From assembly GCF_016086655.4 (NCBI RefSeq), contig NC_052136.2:53994492-54058491 (forward strand): DNA of 64,000 nucleotides, written 5' to 3'. Numbering within the stretch: the stretch's first letter is position 1; the number at the start of each line of letters is the position of its first letter. The notes under the pieces were generated by a model. That model ran no database searches and was not told where the DNA came from. It saw nothing but the letters and a program-made list of their open reading frames with translations. Made by a program: the position numbers and the translations under genes. Shown one piece after another: positions 1-12,255 of the stretch. Origin of the DNA: Lepeophtheirus salmonis. Lineage: Eukaryota > Arthropoda > Copepoda > Siphonostomatoida > Caligidae.

Positions 1-206
1 TACTATTCCAATCGATGTATTATAAAATTTAATTCTTGAAAAAGAAAAAAAAAAGAGCACAAGATAACTTTTAAGCATTTAAATTCTTACAATAAAGTAA
101 AAATTCCAAAAGAGTAACTATATATATTTAAAGTGAAAGAGAAAAAAATATATTTAAATAAAATTATTATCTTTAATAAAGTATTTTGTATTTTAAATAT
201 AGTTTA
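1..206. other. A+T-rich non-coding flank
   Basis: A/T runs only. I see no open frame, repeat unit or splice-like exon. The final TA at 205-206 is one half of the TA pair around the mariner copy that follows. Confidence 0.6.
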
Positions 207-1041
207 CCAAGTGATCCATTAAAATATAAACACTTTGAATTTAAAACTTGAACAAGATTTAATTTATTAAATAACAATAGTATTTCAACAAAATTAATAT
301 TATAAATAGATGTGCGTTTGAGCTCTCTTAATCATTCATGTAGCCACCCTTAGCTTCATTGAGGTGTTCTGGGTGACAGAGGAAGGTCTAGTTCTCGCTG
401 CAGATGTAATCCGCTGTCATGGCGTCCCATTACCGACTGACAGGGGCTTTGTAGGCCTCGGTGTTTGGATGACATACACTTCAGGCCTTCCCCTCGACAT
501 GAAACCATAAGGTGTAGTCAAGGGAATTGGCTTCAGGGGTGTAGGAGGGCCAAAAGTGTCAAAAAAGAGCTCAAAAATACTCATCAAAAGAGTCTTAAAA
601 CGGAGAAGATGGGTTTCTGTCATTGCTGGTGTAAAAAAGTGTCCTCCCCATCCTCACAAGGCTCTTCCAATCTGGTGTGGAATCCTGATATCTCTTGTGT
701 GGGTCCTTATGGACTTTAGAGAATTGGCTTGGGCTGTTTCTTTAACTCCTGCGGGTCCATTTTGGAAGTTTTAATAACATTCATCTTGATCTCTCATGTC
801 TCGGACTTCTTGACGTTGGTGCTGGAGACACCCAACTCCTTGGAGTTGAGCATATGGAAATTCGTCGACCACGTTCTGCTGTCATTTACTCGGCTTGTAC
901 GTAAGCTGAAGAGCTCCGGTTTGTTTTATTTTGTAACTAATTGCTTATACCTTAATATATCGAAGCATGAATAAATTTCAATTACTCAATCTTCATTAAT
1001 TATTGAAATATTAAGTGTTCAGATTTCAATGGACCACACGG
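207..1041 (-). mobile_element. Mariner-like element, family A copy 1, internally deleted pseudogene
   Basis: The ends are inverted copies: the right end, read from outside, has gtccattgaaatctgaacac, and the left end has a close variant. TA lies outside each (205-206 and 1042-1043). Read on the minus strand, the middle encodes the tail of a mariner transposase: a SPDLNPLDY-type motif seen as EANSLDYTLW, then HVEGKA, HPNTEA, WDAMTADYI and the usual GGY tail, with frameshifts and stops. The amino-terminal part lies near 780-900. Mariners are about 1.3 kb and encode about 340 residues; this copy is 835 bp, so part of the catalytic domain is missing, with the join near 640-710. The family is Tc1/mariner, cut-and-paste at TA. 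It cannot encode an active enzyme. Confidence 0.85.
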
Positions 1042-4000
1042 TAGTTTATAGCATAATATTGTATATATGCTTTGAATTTCTTTTTGTAATCAAAAAACTT
1101 ATACCTGACAAAAAACAACACCATATTTTCTATTACAACCTTTTCAAAATTTAATATGCATTATTGAGCCAGATCTTTTTGGTAGTCTGGGTAATAATTG
1201 TACCCGTAACTTCTATGTGAAAAAGTTTAGTATAATACTTGAAAAAAATGCCCACCCTGTAGGTGATTACTCATCAGCGGATAAAGTTATAATAAAGTAT
1301 TTGGATTCACATTTATTTTTAGTTAACCGCTTTTATCTAGGTGTTTGTTATATATATCACTATGGAAGGGTAATTTTGAGTTTTTTGTTTTAGTACTTAA
1401 AAGTTTTTATGATGTCATCACCTGTTTGGAAAACTCAGCATGGAATGCTTAAAATTCCGTAATATATTGTTATAAATTATTTTCTTCCCACACTCCCATT
1501 CACATCTAAATTTCTGCATCAAATTAAAATGTGGGTTAAGGGTGTTGTAGTATTATGAAAATGATGTCATAATATTGATGCCAAAATAATAACATAACTT
1601 GTATCTAGTCATAAATTATTTGTATCTTCCGAGGTTTGTAAACTCTTCAATCTTTTATATTTTCAAAAACCAAGACCTAATTTTTTCTTAATCTCTTTAG
1701 ATATTTTGTAATCACTACTCAGGTTTAAGTGTAATTAAACTACGAACTCTAACTTGACTTGGATTCGAAATGAAAATACTCGCTATTCATCATTTTTGGT
1801 CTATGGGTAGATTTTTATTGATGTACAACATATGTAATATATATTTTATACATAAACGCAAGGGAAATTTGCTTTGTTGCCAACATACGTATACATTTTA
1901 ATGCTACATTAATTTCCTTTTCACTTAGCTTTAACAAGAGATGCATGTTTGCCAATTAATAATGTTAAAATGTTTTAAAATAACGACACTATCTACAAAC
2001 GCAAAGTTGAAAATGAGGTACTAAACACAAAACTAGTATGGTAAATGTCCTATTAAGTTACATATATATGTATAAACAAATAGTAAATAATATATATTTA
2101 CTATGTCAAGCCTTTTGATTGTACAAACTCTATCAAAATATAAATTTTATTATTAAGCAGTATAAAAAACACTGCATCATATTAAATTCATGATTGTATA
2201 TATAGCTCAGATTAGACTTGAGCTCAAAGACCAGACTCGGGCTCGTTTATTTACTCATTAACATAATATCTAAACAAATGGGAATTAGATATCGGATGAA
2301 CTCATTCATTTCCAAGCTCTTTAAATTAATATTATTTCTCTTATTTTATATATATTTAACCTGATATCTATATATAAAATATACATTTTGGGTAGCAAAT
2401 TTACAAACCTTGCAAAATATTGATATAATAAGTTTAGACACACTTGCAATTGGACACATATAAATTACACATTCTAAATTATAAAATAAAAAAGCGATAA
2501 TCTGGAGGACTAATAAAAATCTCTCGTTTTCTCATCAATTTTTTTAGTAATTAAAAATATTTAGTGAATTAACAATTTACTTTAAAAAAAATCAAAAGAA
2601 TAAGAAAAAAAATATATTTAATATTATGTACTTAAAATTCACACTCTTTTCTGCCCAGCATACTATTTATCAATATATTTAGTAGTGTTTTAAAAAGAGA
2701 GTGTAAAATCAAACAAATACAATAAAATATAATTCTGAAGATTTTTATAATGCTAGAATAAATTATACTTACACTTTTATGCATAAATTGAAAAATGGGA
2801 GTACTTTTTCTTTTTAAATTATTGGAAAAAATTATGATAGCAAAATAGTTTCCATAACCTACATGATGAAATTAACATCAAATAGGGAAAAAAGAAACGC
2901 TTGAAATAACTTTATCGTAAAATATGCTCAATGTGTAAAGTTTCATGATAAAAGTCGAATGTTTATGATGCAAATGTGCAAATTAAATCACATACCAACT
3001 ATAAAGTTATTTGGCCTAGAATGGCTTAAAAATATTTTTTTTCTTCAGTAAAATTATCGAATAATTATTAGATAATAAATGAATGCAATGATCGAAAAAT
3101 ATGTAGCTTTTTTACGATTTATAGTATGTCAAGATAGTTTTCGTTACTCATAAATTATAAGTACAAATATATTATACATACATTTATGTACAAAGAATTA
3201 CCCAATCTTTATACTAAGATTCGTATCTTCCTTCCTATTATTGCATTTTTAAGAGTTTTTATTTATTTATTTGTACTAAAAGAGTAAGTATATTTATTAC
3301 ATTATTTTCTGTTTCTTACTATGGATTTAATTACAGAGAGTTAGAACATAAAGTAAATTTGCGTTTTATGCATATCTGAGCTTTATTTAGAGACTTAAAT
3401 AAATACTACATCCAGGTGCATACACAATAATTATATTATTCAGCCGTCTGCTTTTTTTTAGGAATATAATTGTTTCCTTAATCTTATTTGCTGTTCCTGT
3501 TATATCATTCCTCAACTTACAACCTATTAAAAAAACGAAATTATATTTTTAAACAAAGAAGGGAGTGCTTTTAAGTACTCTCTGTTATTCTTGTATTTGT
3601 CCGTATGAATTTTGTTACTTAAAGATGAGGTCAATATGTAAAGATATTCCTATAAATAATTTTATTATTTTTATCATTAAAAATTAAAGAAGATTTTCAA
3701 AAAAACGTAAATTTTCAAAAATGTAATAATATGGGGAGGGGGATACATAAATTTTTTTGTAAATTCTTGAAAATTTGTTTGTGATCAAGTTTTATCAAAA
3801 TGTATGTTTTATATTCATAAGAGCTTAACATTTATACAAAAAGTTAGAAATGGACCATTGTAAATCAAATAAGTTATAATAATTCATTGATCAAAATCAA
3901 ATGATACACATGATATTACTTTTGTTATTTAAATGATATGTACTATAAATTATTATTATATTTGACATTATGAGAAGGTATATTTACAAGATAAAAAGTT

Positions 4001-4384
4001 GTACATAATATCATGGTATATTAAGAAATTATTTTTCCATGATTAAGCACTTAAACCACACTAAATATTACTTGCATGAAGAAATAGCTACACATATGTA
4101 TGAAGGTAGGTCGCTTTGAGGGGGTCTTATATATCTTATTAAATTTAGGAAATGGGTATTAGGACAAGATTTTTATTACAAACTATGAGCTCGAGGGTGT
4201 AAGTTTCAGAAGTTTCACAATTAATACAGGGATGTGGAGCAGTAGATTTGTAATGAATGTTATTTTTCTTATTAATATAGGAAGGTTTTGTGATTATTTT
4301 AAGACATTAATCCCTTTGTTCATTCGTTCCCTTGTACATAACATAAACAAACTATGATAAACATTTCGTCCTCTCATCATCATG
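1042..4384. other. A+T-rich intergenic DNA
   Basis: Long A/T-rich stretch with TATA-type simple sequence (for example near 2060-2100 and 2340-2390). A short GC-richer patch at about 2210-2255 with repeated gctc/gagct words resembles patches near 22560 and 33690 and may be an old repeat fragment. No gene recognised. Confidence 0.55.
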
Positions 4385-4662
4385 AGAGGAGTAAAAGCCA
4401 GCGTGTCTCAGATCTCCTAGATGCTGAATTTGAGTGGATGCAGATTATATAAAATGTTAAGCGTTCCGGGAGCCTAGTTTTCAAGGTGAACAAGATGAAG
4501 AATGATGGAGAAGACCTCTTCAGGAGAGCAGGAAGTGAAAGGCACAATTTAAAGAGGGGTCTAGATTTCCTGTCCAAGAAGATCCAGGAGGAACCTACCA
4601 AATCGATGAATGGCCTTGACAATGACTTTCATGGGTCTTCTGTGAAGTGCACTTCACTACCT
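4385..4662 (+). pseudogene. Mariner-like transposase fragment, amino-terminal DNA-binding region
   Basis: One frame gives NKMKNDGEDLFRRAG, then RHNLKRGLDFLSKKI and QEEPTKSMNGL. This follows the pattern of the double helix-turn-helix of mariner transposases: linker, a basic RxxGSxRHNLK-type stretch, then a second helix unit that normally reads DPTKSMRKLA. The frame then dies in short codons near 4676. No catalytic DDE part and no terminal repeats were found nearby, so it is an orphan 5' fragment. Upstream codons around 4400-4480 match the first helix unit only loosely and contain a stop. The assignment is from remembered family consensus, not a search. Confidence 0.6.
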
Positions 4663-7570
4663 TGTACACATTTTTAAAATCATGAAAAAAAAGATGACTC
4701 TTCATATTTTTATCAAGATTAACTATTTATAAGGTTGTAGAAAAGAAAAAAAAAAACATTATTGTTTCGCTCTTGATACATAAGATGAAAATAACCCAAT
4801 ATTTTACAGAACCATTTGATATTTATAGGTTAAAATAACGATCAAGTTACTCAAAGCATGCAATTTCTGATCATAATGTGTAATAATAAAATAAATATTT
4901 AAAAAATACACAAAATATATGTAAAGTTTTATCTGAACTGGGGAATCTCCAAAATACGTTGAATCATCCTGAACCTTGACATGGAGTAGTCTTTCATAGC
5001 TTCACTAATCTTCTGATATCTCTCATTATGATTTTCTAAAATTTTGATTTTTGACCCAATCCAATATAAATATTTATGACTCTTAGTATTGTAATAAAAG
5101 ATAATATTTTCCAATAATATCCTGATGAAGAACAACTTTCTTTATTCAAGTCCAATTTAGATATAATTTTTATTTTACCTTTAGAAAATCGTAAACTAAT
5201 CACAATAATATGAAGTATTTTTATTTTTATGTATGTATGATGTATAAAAAAATATCAGCAATTAATATTTGATTATATGTATTAGGAACTATGTTTTGTT
5301 ATTCGATAGATATGTATACCAATATTTGTTATTTTATAAAAATTTTATCAGAAAATAATTGGATCCCTCAAGTTCAACTATTTAAATAAACTTGTGAACC
5401 ATATTTATGTTCTGTTGTTCCCTGTTTCACTTTTATCAATTATGAACTCTTTCATTAACAACGTTATCCCGTTAACATCAAAATCTAATAAGAATTATAT
5501 TGTCAGCTGTCAATTTTTCAAATATTGTCTCCTTTTAATGTTTTGACAGTTAGTTTGTTTAATTTGAATTGTTATTTTTTCAATAGTGAAGATTTGCCGT
5601 TGTAACTAGTATAAATCAATTTACAAGTTCAAATTAGTATGTGTCATACTGTCTATTTCAACTACAAAATTGGCCTTTTTAATTTTCAACTATTAATTGA
5701 TGCTTTCATTCCTTTATGACTGATTATAATTCTATATGTAGTTATTAGAAATGATATAACTATGGATTTTTTAAATTTATAATACCCCAGACAATACTTA
5801 TCAATCATTCCATTTTATATATTTATCACCAGTAATGTATATTTTCATCTCATTTTTTGATTGCAACTGACACATAGCAACGATTGATATAATAATCTAA
5901 GAATGTGAAAGAATTACTAATAATAATTAGGTCTTTCATGTTTTTTTTTTTGGTTTTTTTAAGAAAAATGCATATTCATTTTTGTCTTCCAAAATAAAAG
6001 TTTAAATGGTACTTTTTCGTCAATTGTTGGTATATTGAATGTTATCTCATATTAGTGCCATAACAAGTTGTTACTTATTGCATTGGTAATATTTTCTTTC
6101 AAAATAAAAATAAAAAAAGTACTAAAATAAGGGGGAAGTAGCTAATTTTTCCCAACTACGGAATGATATTTCAATTATGTAGGGAATTATTTACAGCTTA
6201 ACAAGAGCTAAGTGTAATTTAGCCAATCAGTGCTCTTAACACTCATAAGGCAAAAATAAGCTTAAAAATTGAGAGGAATAAGCCAAATACATAAAGTTTA
6301 AATATTTTTTAATGAACTGTCATTGTACAAAACGTTTATTGATTGAAGTTAAATTAAACCTTTAATATGATTTAAATATGAATATAAACCCAATATACCA
6401 TATATCCATAATTTTATAACAAACAAATGATTATGGACCTTTATTTTTTCTCTTTTTGGAGGAAAAGCGGATAAGCACCATAAAAATATTATTTTGATCT
6501 CCGTAGATTATCTCCTGTTTAAATTAGACTATATAACTTTGCCACCTGGATATTGTAAATGTCTCCTTTAGTTTTTTAATACTTTCATAAACAGTAATGT
6601 AGGTAGTTGAGAGTAGCTTTGGAAACTGTATTGCAGTCAAGTATATAGGTATATATCAAAAAGTCCTTTTAAAAAACTATATTTATGCCATAAATTTTAA
6701 ATAAAATAACGGAGATTTCCATCTTATCAAAAATGCAATCAACATTCATACGTAAAATCATTTTCATATTGCTCAAGATGTGAAAGCTTATGTTATATGC
6801 TTTATATACATTTTTTAATATATGTAAAATCAGCAAAAAATATTGGATTAACAATTTTTTTTATCTTACTTCATCAAAAAATTACGTGATCAAAAATTAA
6901 TATTTAGGAACTATGAAATGAAAAATTAAGCAGTATATATGGAGATGCTCTAATTGCTTCTTCGAATTTATTTTGATATTATTATCATTTACAAACATTA
7001 AACTAAACATTTATTGATCTTTCTTTAAAAATATTTTGAAAAACTTAACTAATATAATTAGTAAATCTTTTATGATTTCCGAATAGTTCAACATTTAAGG
7101 TACAAGTGGTGTTCGCTGCCCTTAACAAATTTTAAATAATTTTCCTTATTTGTTAAGAAATATATGTACCAAATCGGTTCAACTAGACAGTACGTCATTG
7201 CCTCTCTTTAGAACGGGTTAGATGGATAAGTAGCGATTAAGTATAGGTAAGTAAGCATTACAGTATTATAATTAATCCATCTGACCTACGAAATACTTTT
7301 GAAGTCAATATAAATAATGTAAATTTATTTCTGTAGGAGCAATCGGTAATCAAAAACATGTATATTGATTTCGGGAGAATAACTTCCCTCTAGCTATGCT
7401 ATATTGCTCCCTCAGATATTCTATGACTTCAAACGCTAACATATGACTACATAATTTAGTGATTAACTCAATTTAACTCCTAAATTAACCCCAAATAATT
7501 ATCATTATTAATAAATAAAAGTTTGTCTGGATATTTCCCGATTACTCAATTTTATTCTGAGAAATAACAT
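4663..7570. other. A+T-rich intergenic DNA with one unrecognised minus-strand ORF
   Basis: Mostly A/T-rich. On the minus strand, 4929-5135 is open for 68 codons and ends RMIQRILEIPQFR, with a charged stretch (ENHNERYQKISEAMKDYS) that reads more like protein than chance, but I do not recognise it and see no strong splice acceptor. A shorter minus ORF at 6669-6854 looks random. Nothing else seen. Confidence 0.4.
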
Positions 7571-7675
7571 AGTAGCCACGAGCATGTGTAGCTATCCTTC
7601 AGTGCGTCATATTTGACTTAAGATGAGGTTTAGCAACGAGTGTGTGGAGCTAAAGCTCAGCCCGTTATATTAAAA
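7571..7675. repeat. Diverged tandem pair of about 50-57 bp
   Basis: The segments starting near 7571 (agccacgagcatgtgtagct) and 7630 (agcaacgagtgtgtggagct) are clearly related, and both continue with a cagYgcgtcata / cagcccgttata stretch. Some of these words recur near 47415-47455, beside another Helitron-like end, so the pair may be an internal part of that repeat family. No coding sense. Confidence 0.4.
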
Positions 7676-7884
7676 ACAAGGGAGCAAAAATATTTAGGAT
7701 CCTAAGGATTTGTTAGTATGCGAGTTTTTTGTTGTTTTTGGAAACCTGAACAATACTTTTTTATTTTCTGAAGCTGTTATTATTATTCTCTCATTCTTGA
7801 GAGTAGAACATTTAAGTATTGAGTAACTACTTGTGAGTGTTTAGTAATAAAAACTTAGACACTAAGGATAATTATAGATTATTA

Positions 7885-7978
7885 TCTATAATAATAAAGC
7901 AAATCCATATTTTTAAAGCAAAGTTTGTCTGTTAATCGACGCACAATAACTCCAGGCAATGCCAAGTACTACTGTAAG
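7885..7978 (+). mobile_element. Short Helitron-like non-autonomous fragment
   Basis: It begins TCTATAATAATAAAG, continues gtttgtctgttaatcgacgc and acaataactcc, and ends with a small hairpin (GGCAATGCC), then a spacer and CTGTAAG followed by T. A TC start and a 3' hairpin about ten bases before CTRR, inserted between A and T, are the rules for Helitrons (rolling-circle transposons). The same 3' end recurs inverted at 18283 and 47317. At 94 bp it cannot encode anything. It could also be the end of another dispersed repeat. Confidence 0.45.
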
Positions 7979-9202
7979 TTTTTTCATAGAATAAAAAAAG
8001 CTTAAGAATTTAAACAAATACTTGAATTTTAGAAGAAAACTAAAGAATATTTATAAAATTACTCTTAGGTTTTAAACTCAGAAACGACAACTCAAGATTG
8101 GTTCTACAAATTAGTAGCCACTCTCTAAGAGCTGTAGTTCTACTGATAGTTGGTCATTCTCGAAAGTATCGAACAACTCATAGAAATTTGCTTAAAATTA
8201 AATAACGCTAACTGAAACTAACTAGCCCTATTTTTAATCTACAATATTCGAGTAAGTTGTCAAAGTTAAATAATATTAATTATTTTTTCATAAGCATCTT
8301 TAATAGCGTATGATCAAACTAAAACATTTATTATCCGCCAGGTAGTATGACAGTCTGAAGCTTGGGGACGTAACAAACATTTTTCACAGCGTCCTCTACG
8401 TGAGTAAAATACTTATATTTTGTATCAAATAATATTATCATTGAGCAAGTTGTATTATTTTGCCACAAACTGTAACTTTGTGTACAAACTATTATAAGAA
8501 AATAGTGTTCATCCTCCGATTAGGGAAGTTCAAAATAATTTTCACCTTACACTTTAAAATCTATTAGCAACTTTTATTGTTGCGACAGTCTATGTCCTGT
8601 AATTATTGAACAAGCACCTACATGAAAAATATTAATTGTGTATTTATTAATGTTGAAACATTATACCGTTATAAAACCTTTTATATTTAAATATAAAAAT
8701 TAATGTAAAAGTAAATATTCTAAATGGAATATTCTTTAAAATCCTTCTAATGATTATTTTCATTTCATTTAAGCTAATGAGTTCTTTATAATAGTTTAAA
8801 AGACGTGTCGGCTTAAAATCCTATCAAAAAAGATATTATGTAACTAAAATATATATTAAAAAAGTAGAAGTAGAAACAACTTTACTTTCAATGAGGGGAA
8901 CGATTTCAAGTAGATATATATCATACTTGACTCTCTTTATGAACATATTACAATGTAAACCTCTTATGATTCTTAATTTAAAATGCTACAAGAAATGAAG
9001 GATATCACTCTTGAAGTTTTCATTTGATATACCTAAATAATACATATGTATTTATATTTGCAGTATGGTCTTCTTTTTTAAATTTATTTGATAATAATTT
9101 CTATAACTATTGCATAAAATACAGGGGTGTTCATTTTAAATTATTGTCTGTATAACGAAATCTTTCTCAAAGTTCTTTGAAAAAGAAAAAAAGAAAAAAA
9201 TA
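7979..9202. other. A+T-rich intergenic DNA; weak exon-like segment near 8340-8400
   Basis: Almost all A/T-rich. At 8336-8403 a GC-richer block reads on the minus strand as a short open stretch (DAVKNVCYVPKLQTVILPGG, then stop) after an acceptor-like cacgtag, with AATAAA overlapping the stop. On the plus strand the same block ends in a donor-like GTGAGT but has stops in all frames. It is too short to call. Confidence 0.3.
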
Positions 9203-9670
9203 CAAGGATGTCCTGATAAATTGGGAAAATCTTCAAAGGCTTATAACGAAATAATTAGATGAGGTAGAATCATAGTTTTTATTATTAATTGAACGCTGTA
9301 CTTAATGAAATACAATTACTAATAATGAGACCCACCTTTCTTTATATTCTTGGCCCCACAGTGCCGGAAGCCCGGCATCATTGCTATTGCACTGGTTCTG
9401 GACTTTTAATTTACATTCTATAGATGGATGGATAGATTAGGCCGAGTAAAAAATTAGACCTTTCAACAAGACAGTGCACCAGCCCACACAGCCAAAAAAG
9501 TGCAGGAATATTCTCGATTTTAGAGCCAAAATTTTTGGCCTGGAAAAGCCCGTATCTTAACTCAGGTGATTTTTTATCTCTGGAGAGGGTCAACTATGAG
9601 GCCTGTGGCCAAGTATCATTCGGCTGTGGAGGCCACGGAATTATTACTCAGAAAATTATTATTGTATCGG
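9203..9670 (+). mobile_element. Mariner-like (DD37D type) fragment
   Basis: The left end after TA (9201-9202) reads caaggatgtcctgataaatt, close to the terminal repeat of the element at 14358 (cagggtgtccacgataaatt). Downstream, the plus strand encodes FQQDSAPAHTAKKVQEY at about 9464-9514. This is the second catalytic aspartate block of Tc1/mariner transposases (QQDxAPxH). What follows is frameshifted, with recognisable pieces of the third-aspartate region and tail. Only about 470 bp remain, and I could not find a right terminal repeat. No intact frame exceeds 60 codons. Confidence 0.6.
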
Positions 9671-11195
9671 TTCTTATTTATTCGGTCTAGTACAGTGTTA
9701 GGACTTAGGATATTTATTAAGATTATAGCACATATTTAGCAAGAAATATTATATAATATAATATGAACATATTATATTGCTACTTAGTTATATAATTTAT
9801 TCTACTAGGTAACGGAATAATAATAATAAAAAAGGAACAACACCCTTATTTTCTTCACGTGTGATAGTTTTTACCATCTGTAAGGACAAACAAGTAACAC
9901 TACACTGGCCCACAGTCCTTGGTCCTAAATGAAAATTGACACAACACTACGTACAATGGCCAAACTAGATGCCGCAGACTTAAAAAACAACTTGCAGACT
10001 AGATATAAGTGATAATTAGAAGAATAAAAACATGATAATATATTGATTGGTAGGACTAAATTAAAGTTAATTATTTCTTAATAGAATATATATTAAAAAA
10101 AACAAAAAACAAAACCAGTTAAATTTCACAGTATTTATTATTTACTAACGTCATTTCTATATTTCCTGGTCCCCGTAAGTTAAAAAAAAATCATTCTCGG
10201 AATCTCCCTAAATACAATTCCCTTGAAACTGTGAAACCCTGATAGCAAGTCATTTTTGACTATTTTCTTAACTTTATTATATTTACTGCTTAATTAAACT
10301 TTATTTGATTTCCATAAATCAACTCACAGCTCCCTATATAATAATGTTGGATAAATATGAGTAGGAACTATTGGAGTGTGTAATGTAATTGTTACAACGT
10401 TATCTTAATTATATCCTTCCTTTTTAAAAAGAGAGACACACCAATGGGTCGAAAACATTATTTTCTACTGTGAAAAATGAAAATTTTCAAACTACGAAAA
10501 GAAGGCAGAAAATGAACTTATAGAACCTTCAAGATTAAAAAATGGCACACGTACTATTTATTTTAATTAAATTTAAATTTTTATTGCTAAAAAAGCTTGA
10601 TACACTTCGTAGAACTAATAAAACACCTCATTTTTTTATTTTATAGAAATACTTCTAAAAAACGTGTTTTTGTACGGAGTGAACATAAGCTTAAAAAAAT
10701 CCTTTTACCATTTTGTTTTGTTTTTCCAATAAAGAACTGTAATTTTTTACAAAATAACTTTCATTTCCAATCATCGTTCAGAACACTAATAAGAGAAAAG
10801 AATTTGTAGACAAATCGACTCTTTCATAATTTAAAATATGAAAGAGGGATTTTATGCTTTTGGTGATGGTCTTTTTAAATGGAATATAAAATAAGATATA
10901 TATGTAAATATACAAATGTGTGGCAGGGCTTAGGTTTTGGTTACATCTGTGTACGTTTAACAATATATCACATAATTTACAGCAATATTTAATATGTACA
11001 ATTTACATACATACGGATAATTTACATATTTGTAAACCTATAAATTAAATACTATGTTTTATGTACAACTACATATATACATGCCCCACACAAGAAAACA
11101 ACATATTATATGTTTTTATAATGTATATTCAACCAATATTAATTTTTTTGGAGAAAGACAGCAGATAGTTCATCAATCTTCGATCATTTTAGTTC
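9671..11195. other. A+T-rich intergenic DNA
   Basis: No gene seen. A short piece at about 9895-9965 (tcctaaatgaaaattgacac and the cactac that follows nearby) resembles the end of the dispersed repeats at 29700-30020 and 43666-43820. ORFs at 10597-10809 and 10778-10963 overlap on opposite strands, are low in complexity and look like chance. Confidence 0.45.
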
Positions 11196-12255
11196 TAAAA
11201 TCCAAAAGTCCGAGACAAGCAAAAAAAAAAAAAAAATCTTAAAAAAACAAGTATTGTGAAAAAATTATACTTGTAATAAAAAAAAATTACTACAAATAAT
11301 TTTTTCAACTGTTCCTTTTGGAATTTTTATCCAAAGTTCCTCCCTTGGCAGGAATAAAAACCTCAATAATGCACCTAAACTTGTCACTCACGTATTTCAT
11401 TATGGCATTGGACATTCTCTTCCACTTTCTGGCTACAGAGGTCTGCATGGAATCAACAATTGTATCGTAGGCTGCACACGTCTTGGACTCCATGGTGCTC
11501 CACATAAATTAATACAAGTTATTCAGGTTTGATGGATTTGGACCAAAAACCCTTGGATCCTAATATTTCAATAATGTATTTCTACGTAGCATTGCTTAAA
11601 TGAAATGGGTACCCATCTTTATTCCAGCACCAGTTACAAACCCCAATGGCTCTGTTAAGGGAAGGAAAGACCTTGAAGACTAGCAATTTCTTATACTGCG
11701 TAATATCAAAAACCCACTTTTTTTCAGAATGGTGGAAATATATTTTAGTCAGAACCCACAACACCCAACATCATAGCAGAAGTAGGCTGTCTTGTATTTT
11801 CAACATAGGGAAAAGATGCTTCAACTTCATCAGATCTCTTGGAAATGTATCTGGTGTTTTTTTAGTTTAGTAATGCATCATGAGAATATATTTTATTATT
11901 ATAGAACATCAAAACACGACCTTGGCCTCTGTTCAGTGTATTGAGAATTTTTTTGCCTCTCTCTAGTCTTTTCTCACAGTTTTGGGATGTCAGTCCTTGA
12001 GTTTTGGTATAGGCTCTTAATTTGAGTGCTAGGTCAAGCCACACAATGCAGCTCGCAGTATTTTTGACAATGATTAACACCCTGGCAATCTGACAGATGT
12101 TACTACAAAGGACAGCTTCAATTTTGGTCTGAACTACATTGATGTTGGCTTTTGTGTGTGTGTAACTTATTTTTCTTCATGGCAAATGATAAATTTTAAA
12201 CGTATATTACACTATTGCTGCTTGAAATAATTGGCCCGGACTTTTGGTACATACT
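11196..12255 (-). mobile_element. Mariner-like element with both terminal repeats, decayed
   Basis: The left end has ccaaaagtccgagacaa and the right end, read inward on the minus strand, has ccaaaagtccgggccaa. They form an inverted pair about 1.05 kb apart. Between them a transposase reads on the minus strand across several frames: RLERGKKILNTL near 11985, a degraded first catalytic block, ISKRSDEVEASFPYVEN, MMLGVVGSD and FPPFW, then after frame changes STMESKTCAAYD, VDSMQTSVARKWKRMSNAI and a GGTLD tail. The order and motifs are those of mariner transposases. The exact left boundary is uncertain by a few bases. Confidence 0.75.
11305..12180 (-). pseudogene. Mariner transposase pseudogene
   Basis: This is the coding part of the surrounding element. 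Open pieces are at 11862-12080 (amino half of the catalytic core; the residues expected around SDEK read FYNNK, so the first aspartate is lost), 11582-11764 and 11305-11505 (carboxy tail, STMESKTC to the end). The third-aspartate motif, normally SPDLNPLDY, survives as GPNPSNLNNLY, so that aspartate is gone too. At least two frameshifts and several stops are needed to join the pieces. The DNA-binding amino terminus is barely recognisable near 12100-12180. It cannot make active enzyme. Confidence 0.7.

Noticed and set aside
465..974. Plus ORFs in the first element
   Set aside because: Antisense to the minus-strand transposase remnant.
8336..8403. Possible terminal exon on the minus strand
   Set aside because: Only about 20 codons, weak acceptor, and a donor-like GTGAGT on the other strand; not enough to call.
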